Shown here in pieces: positions 7,707 through 16,078 of a stretch of DNA of 64,000 bases. Each line of letters starts with the position of its first letter. The stretch's first letter is position 1. The position numbers and the translations under genes were made by a program. The stretch is from NCBI RefSeq assembly GCF_036227205.1, contig NZ_CP109442.1, positions 1,302,001-1,366,000 of the forward strand. The letters run 5' to 3'. The notes under the pieces were generated by a model. It did not search any database, was not told the origin of the DNA, and saw only the letters and a program-made list of their open reading frames with translations. The stretch is from Amycolatopsis sp. NBC_01480 (GTDB lineage: Bacteria; Actinomycetota; Actinomycetes; Mycobacteriales; Pseudonocardiaceae).

Positions 7707-9334
7707 GCGAGTCGGTGCTCGACCTCCGCGATCTGCGGGTGTCCTATGGCGACGGCGCGCCCGCCGTCGACGGTCTGTCGCTTTCCGTGGCGCCGGGCGA
7801 AATCGTGGCGATGGTCGGCGAGTCCGGCTCCGGCAAGAGCACGGCCGCGCTGGCCGTGCTGGGGCTGCTGCCCGCGTCCGCCAGGGTGTCCGGCTCGATC
7901 GTCCTGGACGGGCAGTCCGTCCTGGACCTGCGCGGCGAGGCATTGCGGAAGCTCCGCGGGCAGGGCGCGGGAATGGTGTTCCAGGAGCCGATGACGGCGC
8001 TGAACCCATTGCTGCGCATCGGTTTCCAGCTGGCCGAGGCGATCCGCAACCACGACCCCGCACCGAAACGGCACCGGCACTACTACGACCGGTGCGCCGA
8101 ACTGCTGCGCCGGGTCGGCGTGCCGGACCCGGCGGCGCGGCTGAAGCAGTATCCGCACGAGCTGTCCGGCGGGCTCCGGCAGCGCGTGATGATCGCGATC
8201 GCGCTCGCGGCCGGGCCGCGGCTGATCATCGCGGACGAGCCGACCACGGCGCTGGACGTCACGGTGCAGCAGCAGATCCTCGACCTGCTGCGCGACATCC
8301 GCGACACCGAGGGCACGGCGACCCTGCTGATCACGCACAACATGGGTGTGGTCGCGGACGTCGCGGACCGGGTGCTGGTGCTGAAGTCCGGACAGGTGGT
8401 CGAACAGGCGCCGACGACGGAGCTGTTCGGCTCGCCCCAGGCCGACTACACCCGTGAACTGCTGGCGGCGGTGCCGCGGCTGGGCGCGGGCGTGCACTCC
8501 GAGCCTGAAACTGTGCCGGAATGGCCCGTGCTCGCGTTGTCGGACATCGTCGTGGAATACGGCGGACGGCGGGTGGTCGACTCGGTGTCGCTCACCGTGG
8601 CGCCGGGCGAGATCGTCGGTCTGGTCGGCGAATCCGGGTCCGGGAAGACCACGCTCGGCAACTGCGCGCTGGGCCTGGTCACGCCGAAGTCCGGACTTGT
8701 GGAGGTGCTCGGCGGTCCCCTGCCGCGCGGTACCGGGCGAGCCGCGCGGGCGGTGCGGCAGCAGATCGGCGCGGTGTTCCAGGACCCGGCGTCGTCGCTG
8801 GACCCGCGGATGACCGTGGCCCAGACGGTCGCGGAACCCCTGGCCGTGCACACCTCGGCCGGGCGCGCGGAGCGGCGGAAGCGGGTACGAGAGCTGCTGG
8901 ACGCCGTCGAACTGCCCGAATCCCTGATGACCCGGTACGGCCACGAGCTGTCCGGCGGGCAGCGCCAGCGCGTGAGCCTCGCACGGGCGCTGGTGCTGGG
9001 GCCGAAGCTGCTCATCGCGGACGAGCCGACGAGTGCGCTGGACGTCTCGGTGCAGGCCGCGGTGCTGGACGTGTTCCGGCGGCTGCACGAGGAGTTCGGC
9101 TTCGGCTGCCTGTTCGTCAGCCACGATCTGGCGGTGGTGGACAGCCTGTGCGACCGCGTCGCGGTGCTGCGCTCGGGCGAGCTGGTGGAGCAGGGCCCGG
9201 CCGCGACCGTGCTTCGCGCGCCGGAACACCCGTACACCAAGGCATTGCTGCTGTCCTCCCCGGTGCCGGACCCGGAGCTGCAGCGCAGCCGGCGTGCGGC
9301 GCTGGCCGATCCGGACGTGAACCCGGCGGCGTGA
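7703..9334 (+). CDS. fused double ABC ATPase (DppD-DppF type) for oligopeptide-class import
   Basis: 543 aa holding two complete nucleotide-binding domains. Domain 1 (about 1-260) has Walker A GESGSGKSTAALAV, signature LSGGLRQRVMIA and Walker B LIIADEPTTALDV. Domain 2 (about 275-530) has GESGSGKTTLGNCA, signature LSGGQRQRVSLA and LLIADEPTSALDV, each followed by the oligopeptide-type C-terminal extension (QADYTRELLAAVP, HPYTKALLLSSPV). A single polypeptide therefore replaces the usual DppD and DppF pair. The ATG at 7703 overlaps the permease stop; the stop overlaps the GTG of the downstream kinase (GTGA). Confidence 0.93.
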   Translation: MSESVLDLRDLRVSYGDGAPAVDGLSLSVAPGEIVAMVGESGSGKSTAALAVLGLLPASARVSGSIVLDGQSVLDLRGEALRKLRGQGAGMVFQEPMTALNPLLRIGFQLAEAIRNHDPAPKRHRHYYDRCAELLRRVGVPDPAARLKQYPHELSGGLRQRVMIAIALAAGPRLIIADEPTTALDVTVQQQILDLLRDIRDTEGTATLLITHNMGVVADVADRVLVLKSGQVVEQAPTTELFGSPQADYTRELLAAVPRLGAGVHSEPETVPEWPVLALSDIVVEYGGRRVVDSVSLTVAPGEIVGLVGESGSGKTTLGNCALGLVTPKSGLVEVLGGPLPRGTGRAARAVRQQIGAVFQDPASSLDPRMTVAQTVAEPLAVHTSAGRAERRKRVRELLDAVELPESLMTRYGHELSGGQRQRVSLARALVLGPKLLIADEPTSALDVSVQAAVLDVFRRLHEEFGFGCLFVSHDLAVVDSLCDRVAVLRSGELVEQGPAATVLRAPEHPYTKALLLSSPVPDPELQRSRRAALADPDVNPAA

Positions 9335-10224
9335 GCGGGCAGTGGGCCGGTGTGGACATCGGCGGTTCGAAGACCTTGGCAGTGCTGTGCGATTCCGGTG
9401 GCCGCAAGCTCGCCTCGGCGACGGCGGACTCCGGCGCGCACCTCGGCGGGGAAGCCATCCTGGACATCGCCGCCGGACTGGTGCGGTCCCTTGTGGACGA
9501 TGCGTCGGCGCTGTCCGGGGTCGGCGTCGGCGCGGCGGGGGTAGTCGACCCGGGTACCGGCACGATCGTGGTCACCGGCGATTCGTTCACCGGCTGGGCG
9601 GGCACCGCCGTCAACTCCGGGCTTTCCGCACGGCTCGGCGGAGTGCCGGTGCGCACAGAGAACGACGTGAACGCGTTCCTGCTCGGCGAACTGGACGCGG
9701 GGGAACAGCACGTGCTGGGCGTCGCGCTCGGCACCGGGGTCGGCGGCGCCCTGTATGTGGACGGCCGCCTGCTACACGGCGGCGGCACCGGCGCCGGCGA
9801 GATCGGCCACGTCGGGAACTTCGGGCCGGCGCCGTGCACCTGCGGAGTGCCCGGTCATTTGGAGGCGTACGCGTCCGGCCGGTCCCTTTCCCGCCGCTAC
9901 GCCGAGGCGACGGGCGTCTCGATGCCTGCCGCGTCGGTCGCCTCTGCCGCTTTGGCTGGTGACGAAGCGGCTCTTGCGGTTTTCACCGACGCGGGCCGGT
10001 TCCTGGGCGAGGCGATCACGCACGCGGGCGGCTTGCTGGGCATCGCGACGGCTGTGGTCGGGGGCTCGGTGACGAATTCTTGGGCTCTGCTGGAAAAACC
10101 GATGCAGGCGGCGCTGGCCGCGCATCCGCTGCTTTCCGGTTCGCCGGTCGAGGTGCGGCTTTCGCGCTGGGGCGCGGACGCGATCGCCCTCGGCGCGGTC
10201 GGCCTGGTGCGGTCGGCAGGCTGA
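9331..10224 (+). CDS. ROK family sugar kinase
   Basis: 297 aa, GTG start overlapping the ATPase stop. N-terminal phosphate motif DIGGSKT at residues about 8-14; a second glycine loop [15 protein letters not shown]; catalytic-region [12 protein letters not shown]. It lacks the DNA-binding domain of the ROK repressor, so a sugar kinase (glucokinase, N-acetylglucosamine or N-acetylmannosamine kinase type) is expected. The zinc motif reads [10 protein letters not shown] (C169, C171, H176): the usual third cysteine is histidine, a change still compatible with zinc binding. Its place at the end of a peptide-type transporter operon implies that the imported molecule releases a sugar. Confidence 0.85.
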   Translation: MSGQWAGVDIGGSKTLAVLCDSGGRKLASATADSGAHLGGEAILDIAAGLVRSLVDDASALSGVGVGAAGVVDPGTGTIVVTGDSFTGWAGTAVNSGLSARLGGVPVRTENDVNAFLLGELDAGEQHVLGVALGTGVGGALYVDGRLLHGGGTGAGEIGHVGNFGPAPCTCGVPGHLEAYASGRSLSRRYAEATGVSMPAASVASAALAGDEAALAVFTDAGRFLGEAITHAGGLLGIATAVVGGSVTNSWALLEKPMQAALAAHPLLSGSPVEVRLSRWGADAIALGAVGLVRSAG

Positions 10225-10267
10225 CCGCACCTCGATCGGTGCGCGAATGGCTATCCTGGGAGGCACT

Positions 10268-10957
10268 ATGCGCGCGGAACTGGACAAGCAGGCGAATCAG
10301 GTCTCGGCCATGTTCGACGAGGTTGCCGAGGGTTACGACCGGACGCGGTCGGTGCTGTGGCTGGGGCAGATGGGACGGTGGGGCCGGGCCGTTTCGCGGG
10401 CGCTGGACCTGCGGCCGGGCCAGCGTGTGCTGGACGTCGCGGCGGGCACCGGCACGTCCTCGCGCGCACTCGCGGCGCCCGGGGTTTCGGTGGTGGGCTG
10501 CGACTTCTCCCCCGGCATGCTGCGGGTGGCGCGCCGCCGCGTGCCCGAGCTGGAGTTCGTCCCCGGCGACGCGATGGACCTGCCGTTCGAGGACGATTCC
10601 TTCGACGCCGCAACGATTTCCTTCGGCCTGCGCAATGTGGCCGACCATGTGCTCGCGCTGGCCGAGATGCGCCGCGTCGTCCGCCCGGGCGGACGCGTGG
10701 TCGTCGCGGAGTACAGCCACCCGACGTCCCGGCTCACCCAGGCGGCGTTCCAGGCCTACCTCCGCAAGGCGGCCCCGCGCATCGCCCGCGCGCTCAGCAC
10801 GAACGTCCCGGCGTACGACTACCTCGCCGACTCCATCCTGGCCTGGCCCACCCAGCCGGCCCTGGCCGCGGACCTGCAGCGCGCGGGGTGGACGCGGGTG
10901 GCGTGGCGGGACCTGACCGGTGGCGTGGTGGCGCTGCACCGGGGGTTCAAGGCCTGA
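10268..10957 (+). CDS. menG: class I SAM methyltransferase, demethylmenaquinone methyltransferase-like
   Basis: 229 aa with the UbiE/MenG blueprint: [15 protein letters not shown] near the start, SAM motif [16 protein letters not shown] (about 55-69), [14 protein letters not shown], and the family block [24 protein letters not shown]. Actinomycetes use such an enzyme for the last methylation of menaquinone at the membrane. The ATG at 10268 is chosen because GGGAGG (10258-10263) precedes it; ATG 10247 lacks a site. It stands alone 43 bp after the kinase. A methyltransferase of another pathway in the same family cannot be excluded because no men genes adjoin it. Confidence 0.75.
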   Translation: MRAELDKQANQVSAMFDEVAEGYDRTRSVLWLGQMGRWGRAVSRALDLRPGQRVLDVAAGTGTSSRALAAPGVSVVGCDFSPGMLRVARRRVPELEFVPGDAMDLPFEDDSFDAATISFGLRNVADHVLALAEMRRVVRPGGRVVVAEYSHPTSRLTQAAFQAYLRKAAPRIARALSTNVPAYDYLADSILAWPTQPALAADLQRAGWTRVAWRDLTGGVVALHRGFKA

Positions 10958-11002
10958 ACCCGCCGGGTACCAGCGTTTCGGCTGAGCCCGCACCGGTCGG
11001 GA

Positions 11003-11581
11003 TCACTGGCAACCTGACCGCTGTTCGCTGGTGACCTTGAGCCGGTTGACCCAGTCGCCGAGTCCCTTGTCGAGGCTGCTCTGGTTGCCGGGGACGTCGG
11101 CGTCGACAGGCGGGCCGGCCCACGACTCCTCGGTGGTCGCCAGCACGCCGCCCCTGACCGGCTTGAAAGTCCACAGGTGCACGCCGGTGATCCCGTTCAC
11201 CGGGGCGCCCCAGGCGATGCACCGTCCGGGCACGACCGTCTTCACCGTCGACGTGACCTTCATGCCCTGCGGGGACCAGGTGAAGACCGAGCCCGGCCGC
11301 AGCGGTCCCGGCGTCTCCTTGCGCGCCGGGGTGATCTCCGGGCTCCAATCCGCCCAGTTTCCGACGTCGGTGTGCAGACCCCACACCTCCCGTAACGGCG
11401 CATGGATGAAGACGCTGGCCCGGCTGATCACCGGGGCGCTCTCGTCGACAGTCACACCCCGGCATTCCGCGTGGCCTGGCTGCGACTGCCCGGCCACCGC
11501 CGGCGACTGCGCTGACAGTGCCGCGGCGGCGCTCAATGCCGCGATGCCGATGACGTTCAAGAGCTTGCGCCGGTTGTTCAT
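11003..11581 (-). CDS. secreted SRPBCC family protein
   Basis: 192 aa with an N-terminal export signal (NNRRKLLNVIGIAALSAAAA) and likely cleavage near AVAGQ. Residues about 50-190 match the SRPBCC/polyketide-cyclase fold (ASVFIHAPLREVWGLHTD, WADWSPEI, TEESWAGPP). Such proteins bind hydrophobic ligands; export is less usual for the family. The gene is divergent from a TetR regulator with palindromes in the shared 105-bp gap, so that regulator probably controls it. Ligand and function unknown. Confidence 0.75.
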   Translation of the reverse strand: MNNRRKLLNVIGIAALSAAAALSAQSPAVAGQSQPGHAECRGVTVDESAPVISRASVFIHAPLREVWGLHTDVGNWADWSPEITPARKETPGPLRPGSVFTWSPQGMKVTSTVKTVVPGRCIAWGAPVNGITGVHLWTFKPVRGGVLATTEESWAGPPVDADVPGNQSSLDKGLGDWVNRLKVTSEQRSGCQ

Positions 11582-11613
11582 CTGGATCGGTCCCTTCCGC
11601 CAATGATTACAGT

Positions 11614-11656
11614 CGTAAAGTTACGAGTGTTACCTGATCCGGCGCAAGAGGTAACA
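11614..11656. promoter_or_regulatory. TetR-type operators between the SRPBCC and TetR genes
   Basis: Two inverted repeats share the TTAC/GTAA core. CGTAA-AG-TTACG lies at 11614-11625. TGTTACCT (11628-11635) pairs exactly with AGGTAACA (11649-11656) across a 13-nt spacer. They occupy the divergent promoter; the adjacent TetR protein is the obvious candidate ligand. Confidence 0.5.
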
Positions 11657-11686
11657 GGTGTAAGTTTTGTGCAGTAAGCTGACGGC

Positions 11687-12325
11687 ATGAGCGAGGACAC
11701 GGCGGCACCGGCCCGTGCCCGCAACCGTCGCGGCGAGGGCGCAAGGCTGCGCGACGAGATCGTGACGGCGGCGGCCGAACTGCTCGACGAGACCGGCGAC
11801 GACAGCGCGATCAGCCTGCGGTCGGTCGCGCGTCGCGTCGGGATCGCGGCGCCCTCGATCTACCGCCACTTCCCCGATCAGCCCGCCATCGTGCTCGCCG
11901 TGACACAGAGCGCCTTCGCCGAACTGGACGACCGGCTGCGTACCGGCGTGGCCGCCGCGGGAGAGAACCCCCGGAAGCAGCTCTTCGCGATCTGCCACGG
12001 TTATCTGGAGTTCGCCGCCGCCCACCCCGGGCGCTACCGCACGATGTTCGGCGGCTTCTGGAAACCGAATCCGAGCGAAAGCTCCGTGTCCGAAACCGAC
12101 TTGGCCAGGCTCGGCGAGGCGAGCATGGGGCTGCTCGCCGAGACTCTCACCGCCTGCGCCGACGCGGGCCTGCTCACCAGCACCGATCCCGGCGCCGACG
12201 CGGTCGTCCTGTGGCTCGGCCTGCACGGGCTGGCCCACCAGCGGGCAGTTTCCCCCGCCTTCCGCTGGCCGCCGGACATCGCCGAGCGCCTCATCACCAG
12301 ACTCGCGCGTCTCGACGACGAATGA
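11687..12325 (+). CDS. TetR/AcrR family transcriptional regulator
   Basis: 212 aa. The N-terminal three-helix DNA-binding domain (residues about 20-65) contains SLRSVARRVGIAAPSIYRHF, typical of the family. The C-terminal ligand domain contains the TetR_C_33-like segment HGYLEFAAAHPGRYRTMF. It is divergent from the secreted SRPBCC gene with TTAC-type palindromes between, which suggests a local repressor acting on itself and that gene. Ligand unknown. Confidence 0.88.
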   Translation: MSEDTAAPARARNRRGEGARLRDEIVTAAAELLDETGDDSAISLRSVARRVGIAAPSIYRHFPDQPAIVLAVTQSAFAELDDRLRTGVAAAGENPRKQLFAICHGYLEFAAAHPGRYRTMFGGFWKPNPSESSVSETDLARLGEASMGLLAETLTACADAGLLTSTDPGADAVVLWLGLHGLAHQRAVSPAFRWPPDIAERLITRLARLDDE

Positions 12326-12340
12326 CCCGACGCCGCGCGT

Positions 12341-14449
12341 CTACCCGGATTGGTCCTGACCGGCCAGGGTCCAGGTGACCGTGTCGGTGTACGCGTGACC
12401 TCCGCGTACACCGGTCACTTTCACCACGTTCGCACCCGGCGGGAGGGTGACCGGCCACCTGTAGATGTGGTCCGCGGAAGCCTCCGGACTGCCGGCCGCG
12501 ACGCCGTTGATCGTCAGCGAGACGGTGTCGACGCCGTTGCCATACGCCTTCACCGTGGTCGCCGCCGTGGTCCGATCGGTCCAGCGCCGGCTGGTCAGGT
12601 AGACGAACGGCGTGGTCGTCCAGTTGGCCTTGTACCAATAGAACGCGTCCTTGCGGATCTGCCGGTCGTAGGTCACCAGGCCCTTGTCGTTGCGGCCGAG
12701 GGTGTCACCCTCGGCGCGCCCGTCCGAGGCGAAGTCGAACATGTTCCAGACGAAGGTGCCCCACAGGTAGGGCCGCGTCTCGATCTGCTTCCACGAGTTC
12801 TCGTGGACCAGCGTCTCGTATTCCTCCGGATGCGTGCGTGACGGGATGACCGGCGGCTTCACCGTGGAATTCTCCACGTGCTGGTTGACGCTGCCGCCCG
12901 CGCCGTACTCGCTGATCGCGATCCGGCGGCCCGGGTCCGCCGCGTGCAGCTGGTCGGTCCACGGGCCGGGGCCGGGCGCGGACAGGTCGTACCAGCCGAA
13001 GTACTTGTTGTAAGCCGAGAGATCGGCGTGATCCGACACCGAGTCGTGGCCGCCCCGGTTGTTGGCATAGGTGGACAGCCGCGTCGGATCCTCGGCTTTG
13101 ACCTGGCCGGCGAGCGCCTGCAGGAGGTCGTTCGTGACAGCGTCGCTCTTCGCCTGCTCGTTGCCGATGCCCCAGAACGCGATCGACGGGTGGTTGTAGT
13201 TCTGCCGGATCAGCTCGGACATCTGCTGCGCGGCGTTCGCGCGGAAAGCGGCGCTGTCGGTGACGCCGTTGACCAGCGGGATTTCCGCCCAGACCACATA
13301 ACCGCGCTGATCGGCGAGGTCGTAGACGTGCTGGGACTGCTGGTAGTGCGCGGTCCGCAGCGCGTTGACGCCCATCTCGTCCATCAGGTCGAAGTCCTGG
13401 TCGCGCTGCCGGTTCGCGACGGCCCAGCCCTCGTCGAGGCGGTCCTGGTGGGCGTTGACGCCGTGCAGGGCCAGGTGCTGCCCGTTGAGCGAGAAGCCGG
13501 TGTTCGGGTCCACAGTGGACGCTCGAAGCCCCAGTGGCTGGCTGACGGAGTCAGTGGCCTGGCCGGTGCGCGCGTCGACGACCTCGGCGGTCGCGCGGTA
13601 CAGGTACGGGTCCGCCTTGCCCTGCCAGCGGTGCGGCTTCGGGATCTCGACCCGCTGTGTGACGTCGGCACCGGCTGCGGCGGCGAGTTCCTGCGGAGGG
13701 GACAGCACCGTCGCGGCGACCTTGCCGCTCGCGTCGGTGACCACCGTCCGCACGCGGACCTGCCGGGCGGCGGTGCCGCTGTTGCGTGTTTTCGTGGTGA
13801 CGTCGACGCTCGCCGACTCCGCCGTCACGGAACGCTGGGCGAGGTAGACGCCCGGGCCGCCGAAGTCGTCCATCCGGATGCCGAGCCGGTCGACGCCGAC
13901 GAGCGAGACGTCGCGGTAGATGCCGCCGAAAAACGTGTAGTCCGCGCTCAGCGGGGCGACGTCGGGCTGGCTCGAGTTGTCGACCCGCACGGCGATCACG
14001 TTGTCGCGGCCGGTCCGCAGCGCGCTCGTGGCGTCGAAGCGGAACGTCGCGTAACCGCCGCGGTGCTGGCCGAGGTGGACACCGTTGACCCAGACGTCGG
14101 CGACGGTGTTGACGCCGTCGAACTGCAGCCACAGCTGCTTGCCCGCCAGCGACGGCGGGGGCGTGAAGTGCTTCCGGTACCAGCCGGCCCCGCGGTAGTA
14201 GTCGCCGCCGCCGTCCTGGCCGTCGAGGTTGTTCCAGGTGTGCGGCACGGCCACACTCGTCCACGAAGCGTCCGGGAAGCCCGGCGCCTGGGCCCCCGGC
14301 ACGTCCTCGCGGGCGAACCGCCAGCCCCCGTCGAGGCCGATCTGCGCACGCGCCCCGGCCGGCGTGGCCGAAACCCCTGGGGCGAAAGCGAATCCGGAAA
14401 CGCCGAGAACCACGGCCAGTGCCACGGACAACCATCGTGAGCGGCGCAC
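12341..14449 (-). CDS. secreted glycoside hydrolase family 2 (beta-galactosidase-like)
   Basis: 702 aa. A signal peptide spans residues 1-29 (WLSVALAVVLGVSGFAFAPG). The GH2 sugar-binding jelly roll is about 40-190 (GAGWYRKHFTPP, LQFDGVNTVADVWVNG), the Ig-like domain about 200-300, and the TIM barrel about 310-600. A C-terminal Ig-like domain (DUF4982-type) starts near VYLTSRRW. The acid/base glutamate is in FWGIGNEQ and the nucleophile in ISEYGAGG. GTG start 14449 follows GAGGTGGT. The enzyme acts outside the cell on a beta-linked glycan; beta-galactosidase, beta-glucuronidase or another GH2 activity cannot be told apart here. A CebR-like palindrome lies about 250 bp upstream. Confidence 0.88.
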   Translation of the reverse strand: MRRSRWLSVALAVVLGVSGFAFAPGVSATPAGARAQIGLDGGWRFAREDVPGAQAPGFPDASWTSVAVPHTWNNLDGQDGGGDYYRGAGWYRKHFTPPPSLAGKQLWLQFDGVNTVADVWVNGVHLGQHRGGYATFRFDATSALRTGRDNVIAVRVDNSSQPDVAPLSADYTFFGGIYRDVSLVGVDRLGIRMDDFGGPGVYLAQRSVTAESASVDVTTKTRNSGTAARQVRVRTVVTDASGKVAATVLSPPQELAAAAGADVTQRVEIPKPHRWQGKADPYLYRATAEVVDARTGQATDSVSQPLGLRASTVDPNTGFSLNGQHLALHGVNAHQDRLDEGWAVANRQRDQDFDLMDEMGVNALRTAHYQQSQHVYDLADQRGYVVWAEIPLVNGVTDSAAFRANAAQQMSELIRQNYNHPSIAFWGIGNEQAKSDAVTNDLLQALAGQVKAEDPTRLSTYANNRGGHDSVSDHADLSAYNKYFGWYDLSAPGPGPWTDQLHAADPGRRIAISEYGAGGSVNQHVENSTVKPPVIPSRTHPEEYETLVHENSWKQIETRPYLWGTFVWNMFDFASDGRAEGDTLGRNDKGLVTYDRQIRKDAFYWYKANWTTTPFVYLTSRRWTDRTTAATTVKAYGNGVDTVSLTINGVAAGSPEASADHIYRWPVTLPPGANVVKVTGVRGGHAYTDTVTWTLAGQDQSG

Positions 14450-14699
14450 GACACCACCTCGATATTCATGGATGTGAATGAAGTCCAGACGCTTGAATGG
14501 CTCCGCAATGTAGTCGCGCTGTTACAACCACGTCAACAATCCGCCCCCGGCCCCGGAAAATCCGGCCAAGTCATGGGCCACACGGGCTAACAGGTCCGGG
14601 CCGCGGGGCCGTTCCAGGGGTAACCTCCTCGCGAACCGGCGGTGCGGGAGAGGGAACCGGGCAGGCCTGATGATCACCGGAAACGAGAAGCGGGCGGGG

Positions 14700-14713
14700 C
14701 GGGAGCGCTCCCG
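14700..14713. promoter_or_regulatory. CebR/LacI-type palindrome
   Basis: CGGGAGCGCTCCCG is a perfect 14-bp palindrome whose 12-bp core GGGAGCGCTCCC is identical to the core of the Streptomyces CebR (cello-oligosaccharide repressor) box. It lies between the GH2 gene (start 14449) and the MBL-fold gene (start 14872), suggesting LacI-family sugar control of one or both. Confidence 0.6.
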
Positions 14714-14788
14714 GTTGCCGGACGAGGCCGTCTGCTCCGGGAGGCTGAGCGAGAACGCGATCCCCCGGCCTGCTGACATACGCCCACT

Positions 14789-14800
14789 TGGTCTATACCA
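14789..14800. promoter_or_regulatory. DasR/GntR-type site
   Basis: TGGTCTATACCA differs at one base from the DasR responsive element core TGGTCTAGACCA, which senses amino-sugar status in streptomycetes. It lies 71 bp upstream of the MBL-fold start. Any GntR/HutC protein could use it. Confidence 0.4.
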
Positions 14801-14871
14801 TTCGAAGGTCAGTGATCCACTACCATGCGGTGGTCCGGTATCACGGCGGCACGGCCCACGAGGGGGATTCC

Positions 14872-15807
14872 ATGCCCGCCATCAGGCGCAACATCGTCCC
14901 GCTCAGGTACTCCGACCCGAGCGTGGTCGCCTATGTCCGCAGTCCGAGCGACTGGCTGGTGTCCAACTGCGGCTGGATCCGGGGCCGTGACGGTGTCCTG
15001 CTCGTGGACACCTGCGGCACCGAGCGCGACACGCTCGACCTGGTCAAGGACGTGCGGAAGTACTCCACGGTCGAGATGCCGCTGACGCTCGTGATCACCC
15101 ACGCGCACGGCACCCACCACAACGGCGCGGGCGTCGCGCTGCGCAACGGCGGCCGGATCCTGGCCGCGCCGGCCGCGGTGCCGATCGTGCGGGCCGGGCC
15201 GCAGCGGAACGAGGAAGCGTTCAGCTTCAGCCACTGGGGCACGCTCGAGGCCCCGGCCCCCGAAACGGTGTACGCGGTGACGGCGCCCGCGGAGATCAAC
15301 CTCGGCGGCGTGGTCGTGGAGATCGTGCCCTTCCCCGGCGTCGCGCACACCGACGGCGACCTGGTGCTGTTCGAGCCCCGCACCGGCACCCTGTTCACCG
15401 GCGACCTGCTGTCCGTCGGCGCGACGCCGATGGCGGTGCACGGCTCGGTGCCCGGCTGGCTCGACGCGCTGGAGTGGATGGACAAGATGTTCCCCGGCGT
15501 CCGCACGTTCGTGCCGGGCCACGGCGGGCTCAGCCACCCGGGCAGCTTCCCGGTCGCGGTGCTGCGCACCTACCTGCACTGGCTGCTCGACGCCACGGCC
15601 GCGGAAGGCACCCCCGACTTCCCCGCGCTCGCCACCATCGCCCGCCGCCGCTGGCCGCACTGGAACAACCCGGAACGCCACGTCGGCAACCTCATGCGCG
15701 CCCACGCCGACCAGCACGGCGGCCACCTCCAGGAGGACAAGGCGATCAGCGCCATCCTGGACGCTGCGGGCGGCAAGATCGATCTTGACGCGCGGCTGGG
15801 CCTGTAG
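14872..15807 (+). CDS. metallo-beta-lactamase-fold hydrolase with altered metal motif
   Basis: 311 aa. ATG 14872 follows AGGGGG at 14861-14866; an in-frame upstream extension to 14788 has no ribosome site and overlaps the DasR-like element. The MBL core is recognisable (LVSNCGWIRG, VLLVDTCGT, TGDLLSVG, VPGHGG). The HxHxDH motif reads H77-A-H79-G-T81-H82, so the metal-2 aspartate is threonine. The protein may thus bind one metal or use a different chemistry. Substrate unknown. No signal peptide, so cytosolic. Its divergence from a secreted glycosidase and the sugar-type sites upstream suggest carbohydrate-linked expression. Confidence 0.8.
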   Translation: MPAIRRNIVPLRYSDPSVVAYVRSPSDWLVSNCGWIRGRDGVLLVDTCGTERDTLDLVKDVRKYSTVEMPLTLVITHAHGTHHNGAGVALRNGGRILAAPAAVPIVRAGPQRNEEAFSFSHWGTLEAPAPETVYAVTAPAEINLGGVVVEIVPFPGVAHTDGDLVLFEPRTGTLFTGDLLSVGATPMAVHGSVPGWLDALEWMDKMFPGVRTFVPGHGGLSHPGSFPVAVLRTYLHWLLDATAAEGTPDFPALATIARRRWPHWNNPERHVGNLMRAHADQHGGHLQEDKAISAILDAAGGKIDLDARLGL

Positions 15808-15841
15808 CGGCTGTTTCGGTTTCACTCCGTAGGTCACCCGC

Positions 15842-15857
15842 GTTGCCGAGCGGCAAC
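15842..15857. terminator. short hairpin after the MBL gene
   Basis: GTTGCCG-AG-CGGCAAC forms a perfect 7-bp stem with a 2-nt loop, 35 nt after the MBL stop. No T-tract follows, so termination is uncertain. Confidence 0.3.
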
Positions 15858-15904
15858 AGCGAATCTTCCGGCGGTCAGCAGTCACCAGCCGAAAGCGGGT
15901 TGTC

Positions 15905-16042
15905 ATGCCGAGAACGTGCCCGGAGTGCCTGGGATCAGGTCTGGACCGCGAGCGGAAGGCGTGTGGCCGGTGCGGCGGACTCGGCGACGTCTACGAGTTC
16001 CTGCGGCGGTGCCTGGGACTCGTGAGTGTTCACGACGGTTAG
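15905..16042 (+). CDS. 45-aa DnaJ-type zinc-knuckle protein
   Basis: The ATG at 15905 opens a frame encoding 45 residues with two CxxCxGxG-type knuckles: CPECLGSG (residues 5-12) and CGRCGGLG (20-27). This is the spacing of half of a DnaJ/HSP40 cysteine-rich domain, which binds one zinc ion in four-cysteine form. A long random match of this regularity is unlikely. The upstream ribosome site is weak (GCGGG). The TAG stop lies inside the loop of the 16019-16064 hairpin, so the message would end almost at its own terminator. Role unknown; related minimal zinc knuckles occur in chaperone and RNA-binding regulators. Confidence 0.5.
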   Translation: MPRTCPECLGSGLDRERKACGRCGGLGDVYEFLRRCLGLVSVHDG

Positions 16043-16064
16043 AACCGGCACGAACACTCACGAG
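16019..16064. terminator. long bidirectional hairpin with nested stem
   Basis: CTCGTGAGTGTTC (16019-16031) pairs perfectly with GAACACTCACGAG (16052-16064), and a second hairpin CGGTT-AG-AACCG (16036-16047) sits in the loop. It separates the zinc-knuckle gene from the convergent siderophore operon end and could terminate both. Its nested design resembles a dispersed intergenic element. Confidence 0.6.
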
Positions 16065-16078
16065 CCAGCCTTCCCCGG

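Larger units (their letters stand above)
14450..14871. other. 422-bp divergent intergenic region
   Basis: No credible gene: the reading frames here lack ribosome-binding sites and family features. The region holds the GH2 and MBL-gene promoters, the CebR-like palindrome (14700-14713) and the DasR-like site (14789-14800). It is unusually long for this compact window, consistent with complex regulation. Confidence 0.6.

Noticed and set aside
12878..14440. Long open frame on the plus strand opposite the GH2 gene
   Set aside because: It mirrors the glycosidase on the other strand, has no family features or ribosome site, and arises from GC-rich codon bias.
14522..14779. Small minus-strand frame in the GH2/MBL gap
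   Set aside because: No ribosome site or family; it covers the CebR-like palindrome and is better explained as regulatory DNA.
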